Part shown: piece by piece, positions 25,218-33,672 of the stretch | How positions within the stretch are numbered: position 1 is the stretch's first letter | Layout of the letters: each line of letters begins with the position of its first letter | Assembly: GCA_016471375.1 (NCBI GenBank) | Contig: WGLZ01000001.1 | Coordinates: 1-64,000 of the forward strand | Direction: 5' to 3' | Length of the DNA: 64,000 bases | Source of the DNA: Cyanobacteria bacterium RI_101 | GTDB taxonomy: Bacteria; Cyanobacteriota; Cyanobacteriia; Cyanobacteriales; Microcystaceae | Notes under the pieces: generated by a model | Database searches by the model: none | What the model was told of the DNA's origin: nothing | Seen by the model: the letters and a program-made list of their open reading frames with translations, nothing else | Position numbers and translations under genes: made by a program

Positions 25218-26210
25218 ATGTCTGATTCCTCTACGATTTTAGTCACCGGCGGCGCGGGCTACATCGGCTCCCACGCGGTCAAGGCCCTGCAAAAACTCGG
25301 CTACGGCGCGATTGTCTTGGATAACCTCTCCTACGGCCACCCGGAATTGATGGAAGTCCTCGGCGCCGAGTTAATCGTCGGCGACACCCGAGACTCTTCT
25401 CTGTTAGACCGCCTCTTCGCCGAGCGCCCCATCGACGCCGTGATGCACTTCGCCGCCTTTATCGCCGTGGGGGAATCGGTGCAAAATCCGGCGCTGTATT
25501 ACCGCAATAACGTGGCGGGCACTTTAAGCCTACTGGAAGCGATGTTAAAGGCCGGGATTAAAAAATTTGTCTTTTCTTCCACCTGCGCCGTCTATGGGCC
25601 GCCCCAATTTATTCCCATGACGGAGGAGCACCCCATTAATCCCCTCAGCCCCTACGCGGCCAGTAAGCGGATGGCGGAGCAAATCCTCGAAGATTTTGAC
25701 CGGGCCTACGGCTTAAAATCCGTCATTTTCCGCTACTTCAACGCCGCCGGCGCCGACCCGGAGGGACAACTGGGGGAAGACCACGACCCGGAAACCCACT
25801 TGATTCCTTTAGCGTTATTAACGGCGCTGGGGAAACGCCCCGATTTATCGGTCTTTGGCTCCGACTACGACACCCCCGACGGCACCGCCGTTCGGGATTA
25901 TATTCATATCTCCGACCTAGCGACGGCCCATATTTTAGGGTTGGAATATTTACAAAGGGGCGGGGAGAGCGCCGTTTTTAACCTCGGCAACGGCAACGGT
26001 TTCTCCGTGCGGGAAGTGATTGCGACGGCGGAGAAGGTGGTTGGTAAACCGATTCCCGTCAAGGAAAGTCCCCGCCGGCCGGGAGATGCCCCAGTTCTGG
26101 TGGGCAGTAGCGCCAAGGCCCGGGAAATTTTGGGCTGGACGCCCCAATACGCAGATTTAGAGACGATTATCCAGCAGGCCTGGCGCTGGCACCAAAAACG
26201 CCACGGTTAA
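25218..26210 (+). CDS. galE: UDP-glucose 4-epimerase
   Basis: A 330-residue extended short-chain dehydrogenase/reductase. The NAD-binding motif is ILVTGGAGYIGSHAVKAL at the N-terminus. The catalytic pair is in SPYAASKRMAEQ (YxxxK), with the Ser/Thr in VFSSTCAVYG. GalE-type markers are RYFNAAGADPEGQLGEDHDP and AVRDYIHISDLA. It interconverts UDP-glucose and UDP-galactose for polysaccharide and galactolipid synthesis in the cytoplasm. It is the last gene of a same-strand run before a repeat-rich gap. Confidence 0.95.
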   Translation: MSDSSTILVTGGAGYIGSHAVKALQKLGYGAIVLDNLSYGHPELMEVLGAELIVGDTRDSSLLDRLFAERPIDAVMHFAAFIAVGESVQNPALYYRNNVAGTLSLLEAMLKAGIKKFVFSSTCAVYGPPQFIPMTEEHPINPLSPYAASKRMAEQILEDFDRAYGLKSVIFRYFNAAGADPEGQLGEDHDPETHLIPLALLTALGKRPDLSVFGSDYDTPDGTAVRDYIHISDLATAHILGLEYLQRGGESAVFNLGNGNGFSVREVIATAEKVVGKPIPVKESPRRPGDAPVLVGSSAKAREILGWTPQYADLETIIQQAWRWHQKRHG

Positions 26211-26250
26211 GCGCCAGTTAGGAAAGTCCTTAGCCGCTGAATCCTTCTAC

Positions 26251-26290
26251 ACTTCGACTACGCTCACTTCGGTAAGCTCAGTGGAGTCCA
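26251..26290. repeat. REP-like repeat, left flank of DUF4160/DUF2442 pair
   Basis: It contains CACTTCGACTACGCTCAC followed by TTCGGTAAGCTCAGT (26268-26282). The second half recurs in inverse orientation with one mismatch at 26977-26991. The first half resembles the arms of the palindrome at 35794-35855. This is a dispersed short repeat family. Confidence 0.65.
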
Positions 26291-26325
26291 GTGGGACAAT
26301 TTCCCTTTGCAAGACGAGGAGCGCC

Positions 26326-26571
26326 TTACCCTACTCTTCCCGCCAAAATTCCCATAACAGACAAATCCTCGTCTAGGCTTGGCCAATGGAGTCCCGTCCC
26401 GTCACAAATCAGTTCCACTTCTGCTAACTGTTCTGTGGTTGCTTTTGCTAAGCGTTTATTTTTATGAGCAGGAAAACGAATCTCACGTTCATCCTGTAAA
26501 CGAATGCAAATCCATCTATCTTCAATCCAAACTTTTTCGGCTCGGATAACGTCTTCAGATACCAAAAACAT
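26326..26571 (-). CDS. DUF2442 domain protein
   Basis: An 81-residue protein with the DUF2442 pattern: a start-of-domain strand VSEDVIRAEKVWIEDRWICI, the conserved R-x-I-x-FP element (EREIRFPAHKNKRLAKAT), then LAEVELICDGTGLHWPSLDE with the diagnostic GxGLHWPxLDEDLS. It is encoded directly after the DUF4160 gene and overlaps it by 17 bp, the usual arrangement. The pair is widespread and behaves like a mobile accessory module, sometimes listed as toxin-antitoxin-like, without biochemical proof that I know of. The DNA here is visibly more AT-rich than the surroundings. Confidence 0.85.
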   Translation of the reverse strand: MFLVSEDVIRAEKVWIEDRWICIRLQDEREIRFPAHKNKRLAKATTEQLAEVELICDGTGLHWPSLDEDLSVMGILAGRVG

Positions 26572-26821
26572 TTTGCCACTTGCTCCTGATCAAATCTAGA
26601 TTATCAAAAACTAGTTTTTCAGCTCTAATAATTTCTTTGGTTTTTAGACCTTTGGCATAATCGAGTTCAAGAGGCTCAATCCAAAATTTAGCATATCCGC
26701 CTCCACGTCTAACGTGAACGTGCATAGGTTCTTGACCTTCATTGGCATAGAAAAAGAAAACATATCCCTCCGTTCTAAAAATTTCTGGCATTGAATTTAT
26801 CAAGGAGTGGTCGTCAGACAT
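26555..26821 (-). CDS. DUF4160 domain protein
   Basis: 88 residues. DUF4160 hallmarks are MPEIFRTEGYVFFFYANEGQ, then EPMHVHVRRGGGYAKFWIEP (the conserved HVHV) and a C-terminal helix with DLIRSKWQNVFGI. ATG 26821 gives a ten-residue lead; the in-frame ATG 26791 (MPEIF) is the more usual family start. The partner DUF2442 gene begins inside its 3' end. The histidine pair could bind metal or RNA, but no activity is established. The module is bracketed by inverted copies of a short repeat. Confidence 0.85.
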   Translation of the reverse strand: MSDDHSLINSMPEIFRTEGYVFFFYANEGQEPMHVHVRRGGGYAKFWIEPLELDYAKGLKTKEIIRAEKLVFDNLDLIRSKWQNVFGI

Positions 26822-27125
26822 TACAGACCCAAGCTATCCTCATTTTAAAGGATTTCAGCCCCAATTAAAAAGGCTCCATTGTTATGAAACCTGAATCAAG
26901 GCTAGAGCTAGCTTATAGTAAGCCTAAGTAAATTACGAACAGTCTCTGATTAACTCCCCCCTTTCCCAGGCGACGTACTGAGCTTGCCGAAATATGCCGA
27001 AGTAGGGGCTAGAGGGGATTAAACCTGACCGTTGACTATTCCCTCTCCCTCGCTTTGGAGTAACGTAAGGGTATGTTGCGACCGATCCAGTCGCCCCTTA
27101 CTCGTCTTTGCCAGGGAGTTGCCCC
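26822..27125. other. Repeat-bearing intergenic region before pilT
   Basis: 304 bp without a gene. It holds a degenerate copy of the CCCCCTTTCC...GGGG repeat (about 26955-27023) that is interrupted by a REP-like unit, ACTGAGCTTGCCGAA (26977-26991). After that comes presumed pilT promoter DNA, with TTGACT at about 27032 but no convincing -10. Confidence 0.5.
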
Positions 27126-28394
27126 ATGACCCAAACGCCGCGCCCCGCCGCGCCCCCTCTGCCGCCCCTACCCGCCCCGCCCCGAGTCGCGCCGCCGGAG
27201 GACAGCTACGCCGGAGAAACCCAATTCATGTCGGCGCCGCCTAGCCGGACGCCGATGCAGGCTCCGCCGCCCCCCTTGCCCAGCCCCGGCCCCCAAACCG
27301 CTACGCCCCGGGCCGCGATCGGTCGTTCCCCTGGCCATCCCAGTTTAGAAGAACTGATTAATATCGCCTTTAATGAAGGCTTTTCCGACGTCCACGTGGG
27401 GGTGGGGGAAGTTCCCCGGATGCGAGACCGGGGGGAAATGATGGTTCTTTCTTATCCTGAAACGGATCTGCCCACCTTTATGAGTTGGTTGCGGGAAATC
27501 CTCAGCGAGGACGAAATCCAGCGTTTTCAGCGGGAATTAGAGTTTGACGGCGCCACCCAGTACGACTTCGCCCGGGTGCGGATTAATGTCTTCGATAGTC
27601 TGCGGGGGCCGGCCATGGTTCTGCGTTTAATTCCCCTGAAGATTCTGACCATGGAGCAGTTGCGTCTGCCGGAAATTCTCCGCACGGTCTCCGACTCCCA
27701 CAAGGGTTTAATCCTCGTCACCGGCCCCACGGGTTCCGGGAAATCCACCACCATGGCGGCGATGGTGGACTATATCAATAAAGAACACGCTAAGCATATT
27801 ATTACCATTGAAGATCCCATCGAATTTGTCCACCAAAGTCGGCGCTCTTTGGTTAAGCAACGGGAAGTGGGGATGCACACCCACGAGTTTGACAACGCCC
27901 TCAAGGCCGCTCTGCGGGAAGACCCGGATATCATTCTGGTGGGGGAAATGCGGGACAAAAGCACGGTGAACACGGCGCTGAAGGCGGCCCAAACGGGTCA
28001 CTTGGTCATGGGAACCCTCCACACCAACAGCGCCATTAAGACCCTAGAGCGGATTTTGACCCTCTACACCGCGGAGGAGCAACCGGCCATGCGAACCGCC
28101 ATCGCCGAATCCCTGGTGGCCATCATCGCCCAGGGGCTATGCCGCACCACCGACGGCAAACGGGCCGGTTTCCACGATATTTTGATCAACACCGAAACCG
28201 TCAAGGACTACGTTCGCCAGGGCAAATACGAAGAAATCGCCGAGCTGATGAAGGACGGAGAGTACGACGGCATGATCACCGCCAACCAATCCCTGTTCGC
28301 GCTCTATCAGGAAGGCCGCATCACCGAAGAAACGGCGCTGGAACTGGCGCCGACGCCCAACGAGATGGCCATGATGCTCCGGGGTCGGGTCTAG
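27126..28394 (+). CDS. pilT: Type IV pilus retraction ATPase, PilT family (PilT2-like)
   Basis: 422 residues from ATG 27126, with AGGGAG 7 nt upstream. The first ~70 residues are a Pro/Ala-rich disordered tail. The N2 domain (SLEELINIAFNEGFSDVHVG) and ATPase core follow: Walker A LVTGPTGSGKSTTMAAMVDY, Asp box IITIEDPIEFVH, Walker B DPDIILVGEMRD and His box GHLVMGTLHTNSA. PilT hexamers at the inner membrane pull in type IV pili, giving twitching and phototaxis. The Pro-rich start and the length suit the PilT2 paralogue (sll1533-like) better than PilT1, which is an inference from memory. A terminator-like hairpin follows at once. Confidence 0.93.
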   Translation: MTQTPRPAAPPLPPLPAPPRVAPPEDSYAGETQFMSAPPSRTPMQAPPPPLPSPGPQTATPRAAIGRSPGHPSLEELINIAFNEGFSDVHVGVGEVPRMRDRGEMMVLSYPETDLPTFMSWLREILSEDEIQRFQRELEFDGATQYDFARVRINVFDSLRGPAMVLRLIPLKILTMEQLRLPEILRTVSDSHKGLILVTGPTGSGKSTTMAAMVDYINKEHAKHIITIEDPIEFVHQSRRSLVKQREVGMHTHEFDNALKAALREDPDIILVGEMRDKSTVNTALKAAQTGHLVMGTLHTNSAIKTLERILTLYTAEEQPAMRTAIAESLVAIIAQGLCRTTDGKRAGFHDILINTETVKDYVRQGKYEEIAELMKDGEYDGMITANQSLFALYQEGRITEETALELAPTPNEMAMMLRGRV

Positions 28395-28900
28395 CGCCGG
28401 GAACGGCGGGGCTTTTTTCGCTTCCGCCGTTTTTTCCAGGCGCTGTCGAGATAATCGCTAAGACTATGGCCCATAGCGGCGCTTTCTAGTCCGATAAATA
28501 AGGTGAAAATTTCGGGAATCCAGGGGGCGAGTTGAGCGCCGGTTAAGGGTAAATAAGCTCGCCAAGCGGGTTGGAAGATTAAGGCGATTAAACCTATCAA
28601 AGCCCCAATCACGCCGAGGTAGAGTAGGCGCAGAATCGTGCCCGCCAAAAAGCCGTGGGAGAGCCAAGAACGATGTTTAATTGCCCGCCGGTAGGGCAAC
28701 CAAAGCCAGCGCAGAATCCCCCAGCGCCGATATTGAACGGAGTGAATATCTAGATCGGGGCCAAACATCAGGCCGCTAAATAAATAAGCGAGGGCGAAGA
28801 GACCGGCTAAGTGAGCTTTCTGGGTCAGGCCGTAAACCAGCGCCGTCAGGGGCAATAGACTCCAGTAGGTAATACGATCATGAACTTTCCCGGCGGGCAT
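28391..28900 (-). CDS. DUF2227 putative metal-binding membrane protein
   Basis: A 169-residue protein. It opens MPAGKVHDRITYWSLLPLTA with a conserved His-Asp, then YLFSGLMFGPDLDIHSVQYR and IKHRSWLSHGFLAGTILRLL. These His/Asp motifs are the family's supposed metal site and recall the YfdJ/DUF457-type hydrolase-like membrane proteins. Three or four membrane segments are predicted. A very basic tail (KKRRKRKKPRRSRR) ends it, shaped by the overlapping pilT terminator. It overlaps the pilT end by 4 bp and follows sipA after 5 bp, so rnd-sipA-DUF2227 may form one operon. Function unknown. Confidence 0.82.
   Translation of the reverse strand: MPAGKVHDRITYWSLLPLTALVYGLTQKAHLAGLFALAYLFSGLMFGPDLDIHSVQYRRWGILRWLWLPYRRAIKHRSWLSHGFLAGTILRLLYLGVIGALIGLIALIFQPAWRAYLPLTGAQLAPWIPEIFTLFIGLESAAMGHSLSDYLDSAWKKRRKRKKPRRSRR
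28395..28418 (+). terminator. Intrinsic terminator after pilT
   Basis: CGCCG-GGAA-CGGCG, then GGGC and six T residues, one base after the pilT stop codon. It lies inside the 3' end of the opposite-strand DUF2227 gene, where it encodes part of the basic tail. Confidence 0.6.
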
Positions 28901-28905
28901 AGAGG

Positions 28906-29127
28906 CTAGGGCAAAAGCTCTAAATATTCGCCTTCCAGTAAAAAGACCCCGCGATTAAAGCGCACGCTCCAGTATCCCCCCGGACGGCGCTCCATCACCA
29001 CTCCTTCTTCCCCCGCCAGCGCCTGGTCAGGCGGCCGGAGCATGGGCATCGGATCGGCGGTTTTGAGATAGGGGGGACTGGCGACTAGGCGCACTTTACT
29101 ACCAATGGTAAATTCTTGGGCGCTCAT
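28906..29127 (-). CDS. sipA: SipA-type regulatory protein (DUF3148, Ssl3451-like)
   Basis: 73 residues from ATG 29127; a TTG at 29136 would add three residues and overlap rnd. The whole protein fits the family: FTIGSKVRLVASPPYLKTAD, PMPMLRPPDQALAGEEGVVM and RRPGGYWSVRFNRGVFLLEG. SipA binds the histidine kinase NblS (Hik33) and modulates high-light and nutrient stress signalling. The same domain family is sometimes labelled NAD(P)H dehydrogenase assembly protein in genome annotation. It starts 5 bp after the rnd stop, so translational coupling is likely. Confidence 0.88.
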   Translation of the reverse strand: MSAQEFTIGSKVRLVASPPYLKTADPMPMLRPPDQALAGEEGVVMERRPGGYWSVRFNRGVFLLEGEYLELLP

Positions 29128-29132
29128 CAGTT

Positions 29133-29771
29133 TCAACCTTGATGCTCGAAGACATTGCTAAAGAACTCTAAATCCAAAGCGACAAAGACCGGCAGGCATT
29201 CGAAACAGCGTTGGGCCAGTCCCCAGCGCCCTTCCCGTTCTAGCATCGCCTGGAGTTTGCGCCTGACTGAGAGCAAATAGCGGACGTCGTTAGCGGCGTA
29301 GTTCAATTGGGACATGGAGAGATTTTGGACATTGCCCCAGTCCGAGCATTGGGAGGTCTTATCCAATTCCACGCCCTCTAAATCCTGCACTAAACTTTTA
29401 AGGCCGTGGGAAGAGGTGTAGGTGCGGGCCAGTTTGCTGGCGATTTTGGTGCAAAAGATGGGATGGGTCTTAATGCCAAAGGTCTGCTTAAGTTGGGCCG
29501 CGTCAAAGCGGGCGTAGTGAAAGACCTTCTCCACGGAGGGCGCTTCCATCAACTGCTGTAGGTAAGGCGCCTGGGTCTGCCCCTGGCCAACCCTGAGGGC
29601 GGTGACTAACCCGGAGGGGTCGCAAATTTGGATTAGACAAAGACGATCCCGTTGGGGCACCAACCCCATGGTTTCCGTATCCACGGCGATGGCCGGGGCG
29701 CCCATCAAGGAGCGGAAGACCTCCTGGGGCAGATCTTGATCAAAAACTTGAAAGCGATTAGGGACAGTCAT
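29133..29771 (-). CDS. rnd: Ribonuclease D-type 3'-5' exonuclease
   Basis: A 212-residue protein with a single DEDDy exonuclease domain and no HRDC domain, the usual cyanobacterial form. The catalytic acids lie in AIAVDTETMGLVPQRDRL (DxE), VFHYARFDAAQLK (D) and LNYAANDVRYLLSVRRKL (YxxxD). It trims RNA 3' ends, for example tRNA precursors. The first gene of a probable rnd-sipA-DUF2227 operon. An 83-bp gap separates it from the DUF3747 gene on the same strand. Confidence 0.9.
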   Translation of the reverse strand: MTVPNRFQVFDQDLPQEVFRSLMGAPAIAVDTETMGLVPQRDRLCLIQICDPSGLVTALRVGQGQTQAPYLQQLMEAPSVEKVFHYARFDAAQLKQTFGIKTHPIFCTKIASKLARTYTSSHGLKSLVQDLEGVELDKTSQCSDWGNVQNLSMSQLNYAANDVRYLLSVRRKLQAMLEREGRWGLAQRCFECLPVFVALDLEFFSNVFEHQG

Positions 29772-29854
29772 AGAGGGGGGAGGTTAAGGGTGACTCCCAT
29801 CATTCCAGGAAAGTTCGCCCGCTTCAAGGGAGCCGCTGTTGGCGTCCCCGGGAG

Positions 29855-30667
29855 CTAGTAGGTTTGGCGAAAGTCGTTAACGCTCGGGAAACCAGAGCGG
29901 GGTTTAGGCGCCGGGGTAGGGGTCGTTTGAGGGATAGGTAAGGCCTTCTCCGGGGGAGGCGTTACGGTTTCTCCCGCATTGGGATTGGGAAACACCAACT
30001 CGGCGCCGGGTTCCACCGGAGCGAGAGTCGGGTTCGGCGGAGGGGCGATGGTCGGCTCCTGGGTGGGTAGGGGCGCTACGGGTTCCGGCGCCGTCCTTGG
30101 AGCGCCGATACTAGCCTGACTACCGCTAAAGTAAAAATGACCGAGTTGCTTGCCGTTAAAGGTGCGTTTGGTCAACTGCCAACCCGGCTCCAGTTGGATC
30201 TGCATAAACCCCTGGGCCATGCCCTGGGTGCGACCAATCAACAATTCCGGCGCTTGACGGGTTCGGGCGGTGGCCACTAGCGCCAGTTCGTTGCCCTTGG
30301 GAACAACTCGCAGAAGGTAATCGAGACCATAGTCCTGACCGTCGATACGAACAGAATAACCATTGCTGTCCGTAGCTCGATTACAGATGCCGGTAAAGTC
30401 AAAATTGAGCAGGAGGGGATCGACCAGAACGGGAGCGGCGCCGCTGGTCTGCCAACATTGGCGCTTGTTGGGAATTTGTTGGAGAACTAACAAATCGTAT
30501 TTTGTGGTCTCGACTCCGTAGGGACGGGCCACGGCGATGACTTCAACCGGGTTGATGGCCGTTTCCGTGAAGGGGCTTCCTTGGGCGCCGACGGGGGCGA
30601 CCATCGCGACCCCTAGGGAACTCAGGGCTAACCAGGGGTAAAAAGAACGCGTAAAGCTCCGATACAT
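29855..30667 (-). CDS. DUF3747 domain protein, exported
   Basis: 270 residues from ATG 30667 (MYRSFTRSFYPWLALSSLGV), with a signal peptide ending about PVGAQ; a TTG 18 bp earlier is less likely. The DUF3747 domain covers residues ~27-185 (PVEVIAVARPYGVETTKYDL, CWQTSGAAPVLVDPLLLNFD, SGICNR-like FTGICNRATDSNGYSVRIDG). A long Pro/Thr/Ala-rich tail ends it (PTPAPKPRSGFPSVNDFRQT). The family is almost confined to cyanobacteria, exported or outer-membrane-associated, with no known role. Single gene. Confidence 0.85.
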   Translation of the reverse strand: MYRSFTRSFYPWLALSSLGVAMVAPVGAQGSPFTETAINPVEVIAVARPYGVETTKYDLLVLQQIPNKRQCWQTSGAAPVLVDPLLLNFDFTGICNRATDSNGYSVRIDGQDYGLDYLLRVVPKGNELALVATARTRQAPELLIGRTQGMAQGFMQIQLEPGWQLTKRTFNGKQLGHFYFSGSQASIGAPRTAPEPVAPLPTQEPTIAPPPNPTLAPVEPGAELVFPNPNAGETVTPPPEKALPIPQTTPTPAPKPRSGFPSVNDFRQTY

Positions 30668-30805
30668 ACAAAACAAGCTAGCCAAAAATAGTGCTTACAG
30701 ACTGAAAATTACCCCTAGGGAGTCGGGGCGGGAATCGCTCTGAGATTTTAGGACGCTGGGCGCCGAGTCAAGTTCCCCAAAGACGGGATCTTCCAGCGCC
30801 GCTGG

Positions 30806-31546
30806 TCAGGCGATAAAGGTTTGGTAACTCTCTGTCAATTCCGCCACGGCGGCTTCGTAGAATTGGCGTCCATGATCCGGGGTGGCCAGCGCCGGGTTTG
30901 ATCCCATGCGACCGTCGGGGTAATGGCGGCGGAAATCCTCGGCGCTGTAGATGGAATGGCCCGAGGCCACTTCGGCGCTGAGGGGCGCGGTTTTAATGGC
31001 TTCGGGAAAGAGAAATTGGGTCAGCGCCACTTCGCTGGGGGTGGCGTGGGAGCCTTCCTGATCCCCGTAGAGTTGTCGGGCCAGTTGATAGACGGAGCGG
31101 GCCATAAACCAGTTGCCCACCTGACAGCGAATTTCTCCCTGGGGATCGAGGTTCATGAGGGCGAGAGTATGATAGGTTTCCGCAAAGGCCGCCTTGAGGG
31201 TGGCGATATTGCCGCCGTGGCCGTTGAGGTAAAAGAAGCGCCGAAATCCCGCCCGGGCGAGGCTAACCGTTATATCCGTCACCACTTGGATCAGGGTGCT
31301 GGGGCGGAGGCTAAGGCTACCGGGGAAAGCGAGATGGTGGAGCGCCATCCCCACGCTCAGGGTCGGCGCCACCAGGGCGCCGCATTTTTCCCCCACTCCC
31401 AGGGCGATGGCTTCGGCGCAGAGGGCGTCGGTGCCGATTAGGCCCGTGGGGCCATGTTGCTCGGTGGAGCCGATGGGAATAATAATTCCCTGGGAGGTTT
31501 GCAGGTAGGCTTCGACTTCGGGCCAGGTGGAGAGTTGGAGACGCAT
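30806..31546 (-). CDS. Creatininase family amidohydrolase
   Basis: A 246-residue protein with the creatininase fold. GIIIPIGSTEQHGPTGLIGT carries the metal-binding E-x-H-G and downstream D. LSVGMALHHLAFPGSLSLRP and RFFYLNGHGGNIATLKAAFA carry the rest of the zinc site, with a C-terminal EGSHATPSEVALTQFLFPEA. Members include creatininase, mycofactocin peptidase MftE and FAPy deformylase; the cyanobacterial ones are unassigned. It is a single gene with a TATCAG-type repeat a few bases upstream of the ATG. The substrate cannot be told from sequence. Confidence 0.88.
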   Translation of the reverse strand: MRLQLSTWPEVEAYLQTSQGIIIPIGSTEQHGPTGLIGTDALCAEAIALGVGEKCGALVAPTLSVGMALHHLAFPGSLSLRPSTLIQVVTDITVSLARAGFRRFFYLNGHGGNIATLKAAFAETYHTLALMNLDPQGEIRCQVGNWFMARSVYQLARQLYGDQEGSHATPSEVALTQFLFPEAIKTAPLSAEVASGHSIYSAEDFRRHYPDGRMGSNPALATPDHGRQFYEAAVAELTESYQTFIA

Positions 31547-31550
31547 CGTT

Positions 31551-31578
31551 TCAGATATCAGTTATCAGATATCAGTAT
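31551..31578. repeat. TATCAG-type short tandem repeat
   Basis: CAGATATCAGTTATCAGATA and the following TCAG lie just before the creatininase start codon. It is related to the CAGTTAT heptamers around the permease gene at 19.3-20.3 kb. Confidence 0.7.
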
Positions 31579-31604
31579 TTTATTAGAGGGTGTTTTAAAT
31601 CCGT

Positions 31605-31640
31605 TTCCCCCCTTTCCAAGGGGGGTTAGGGGGGATCAAA
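31605..31640. repeat. Dispersed palindromic repeat, half-unit copy 2
   Basis: CCCCCCTTTCCAAGGGGGG followed by TTAGGGGGGATC, identical in core to the second halves of the copies at 17321-17395 and 46848-46922. It ends at the base before the DUF445 stop codon. Confidence 0.8.
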
Positions 31641-32882
31641 TTAGCGAAACTGGGAAAAGTAAAAGAAGAGGCTTTGCCCTAAGCCAATGATTAAGCCCAG
31701 AACGCCGCCGAGGTTGACAATGGCTTGAAGCTCGCTTTTGACAATGGCTTCCACGGCGGTTTCTAAGTCTTCCGCCGGGGTTTCGGTGATGCGGTTGACA
31801 ATCACCTGATCGATGGAAAGAATAGGGATAATGGTTTTGATTACTTTCTCTAATTCCGCCTCCAAATGCCGCTCTAGAATCAGCGCCAACTCTTCGCTAA
31901 TTAAGCCCAAAGATCCCATCAGCGCCGAGGAGGATTGGAGACGATTAACAATGATCTGAGCTAGATTATCCCAGTCGATAGAATCTCCTAAATTTTGTAG
32001 CAACGGCTCGCCGCTTTCCCGGATGTAACTACGAACCGCGTCGCCGGTGGTTTTGCGCAACTGCCGCACGGTGGAAAGGGGTAAATTTTGCAAAGACAGG
32101 GTATGGAACCAGTCCCGTAGGCGCCCGCGAATTTCGAGGGATAGAAGAAGTTCCTTGAGACGGGTATTGGCCGCGTCCTTTTCTTCCAGACAAAAAATCT
32201 TTAGGCGCTGGAGGGCGTTGCGGACGCCGAATAAATTAGCCACCACCCAATAGGTGCCGCTGGTTTTTTCCCGAAAGCCTTCGTCGATGACTTGAATATT
32301 GCGCTCCGTCAGGAAATCAATCAGCGCCAGCCGGATGACGTCCGGGGGAATAACGCTTTCTAGGAGCCAGTCGGTTAACTGCCGAGCCTGGAGTTCAGAA
32401 AGGCGAAACTCCAGTAAAATTTGGTCAAAAATGCGGTTAATCTGAGCGTCTAAAAAATCTTCTCGCCGGGAGAGCGCCTTTAATAAACGAGGCAGAGATT
32501 CGCTAAAGAGATCCCGGAGAATATTGGCTAAAATCTTGGCGGTTTTTTGGGATTTATCCTGACGCACCTGGGCCAGGGCCAGGGTTAATAACCACCGTAG
32601 AGCCGCCTCCACCCGCTCTTTTTGGAGTAGTTTTTGGGCTAACCGTTGCAGTTCCGCCGGGGTCAGGAGAGACCCCATAATGGTGTCCGCCACCCGTTGG
32701 GCTAGACGTTTTTGATTGCGGGGAATTAACCCCGGCGTCAGGGGTAGTTGATAAGCGCCGAGAAAGCGGGGCTGGTAAGGCCGAAAGAGCATCTTAATGG
32801 CGATATCATTGGTGAAATAGCCAATAACGCCCCCCGCGATGGGCGGTAGGATTAACTGCAAAAGTTGCTGGGATTGCCACAT
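31641..32882 (-). CDS. DUF445 membrane protein
   Basis: 413 residues. The family start is [20 protein letters not shown] with [20 protein letters not shown] and [20 protein letters not shown] long helical, probably membrane-parallel or periplasmic region follows, and a C-terminal hydrophobic segment with a second glycine-rich [18 protein letters not shown]. YheB-like members occur in many bacteria with no known function. The gene lies 9 bp downstream of menG on the same strand and is probably co-transcribed. Confidence 0.88.
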   Translation of the reverse strand: MWQSQQLLQLILPPIAGGVIGYFTNDIAIKMLFRPYQPRFLGAYQLPLTPGLIPRNQKRLAQRVADTIMGSLLTPAELQRLAQKLLQKERVEAALRWLLTLALAQVRQDKSQKTAKILANILRDLFSESLPRLLKALSRREDFLDAQINRIFDQILLEFRLSELQARQLTDWLLESVIPPDVIRLALIDFLTERNIQVIDEGFREKTSGTYWVVANLFGVRNALQRLKIFCLEEKDAANTRLKELLLSLEIRGRLRDWFHTLSLQNLPLSTVRQLRKTTGDAVRSYIRESGEPLLQNLGDSIDWDNLAQIIVNRLQSSSALMGSLGLISEELALILERHLEAELEKVIKTIIPILSIDQVIVNRITETPAEDLETAVEAIVKSELQAIVNLGGVLGLIIGLGQSLFFYFSQFR

Positions 32883-32891
32883 AGACTCGCC

Positions 32892-33593
32892 CTATTTTCG
32901 CGCCACCAAAACGCCCATTAAGCCCCCGGCGATTTCATAGTGAACCGCCTGGGAAAATCCGGCTTGCCGGGCTAATTTGACTTGTTCCGACCCCAGGGGA
33001 AAACGGTCTAAACTGGGTTGGATATAGGCGTAGTCGGCGCTGACTTGAAAGGCTTGAGCCAGGGGAACCACAACCTGAGCGAGGTACCAGCGTTGAAACT
33101 CGGCGATCCACCCTGGAGACGGCCGGTTAAAATCTAAAATCGCCACTTTTCCCCCCTCTTTTAAAACCCGTCTTAATTCCTGAAGCGCCTGGGGAATAGC
33201 CAACACATTCCGCAGTCCATAGCCCATGGTAGCACAGTCGAATGTGTCCGCCGGGAAGGGCAGAGCTAGGGCGTCCCCCTCTAGCCATTCAATCCGACTC
33301 AGCGCCGGATCTGCCTTGACCCGCTCCGCGGCGATGGCCAGCAATTCTGGGCAGAAGTCTAAACCGACGACCCGACCCTGACCGGAGCGGAGAACCCGTT
33401 TGCCCAAGCGCCGACTTAAATCCCCACTGCCGCAACAGACGTCTAGCGCAGTATCCCCAAGGGCGGCGCCGCTCCAACGGACAGTCATTTCTTTCCAAAT
33501 CTGGTGCTGTCCCAGACTGAGCCAAAAATTAAACTCGTCGTAAACCGGGGCGATACGGGCAAAAAGGGACTGGATTTCCGGCGCTGAGGACAT
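32892..33593 (-). CDS. menG: 2-phytyl-1,4-naphthoquinone methyltransferase (MenG/UbiE family)
   Basis: 233 residues from ATG 33593 (MSSAPEIQSLFARIAPVYDE). An in-frame ATG at 33623 adds ten residues, but AAGGAGG sits only 2 nt from it, too close. It is a class I SAM methyltransferase: motif I LDVCCGSGDLSRRLG, then VVGLDFCPELLAIA, DALALPFPADTFDCATMGYG and the family motif RNVLAIPQALQELRRVLKEG. In cyanobacteria this enzyme makes the last methylation of phylloquinone, the A1 cofactor of photosystem I. It is followed by DUF445 after 9 bp and is divergent from the oxoprolinase gene. Confidence 0.92.
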   Translation of the reverse strand: MSSAPEIQSLFARIAPVYDEFNFWLSLGQHQIWKEMTVRWSGAALGDTALDVCCGSGDLSRRLGKRVLRSGQGRVVGLDFCPELLAIAAERVKADPALSRIEWLEGDALALPFPADTFDCATMGYGLRNVLAIPQALQELRRVLKEGGKVAILDFNRPSPGWIAEFQRWYLAQVVVPLAQAFQVSADYAYIQPSLDRFPLGSEQVKLARQAGFSQAVHYEIAGGLMGVLVARK

Positions 33594-33672
33594 AGAGCGG
33601 GGCCTGGGAGCTTTTGCTATCATACCCTCCTTGACCCTACCCCCCTCCCTTAATTCCTAATCCTCACCCCCC

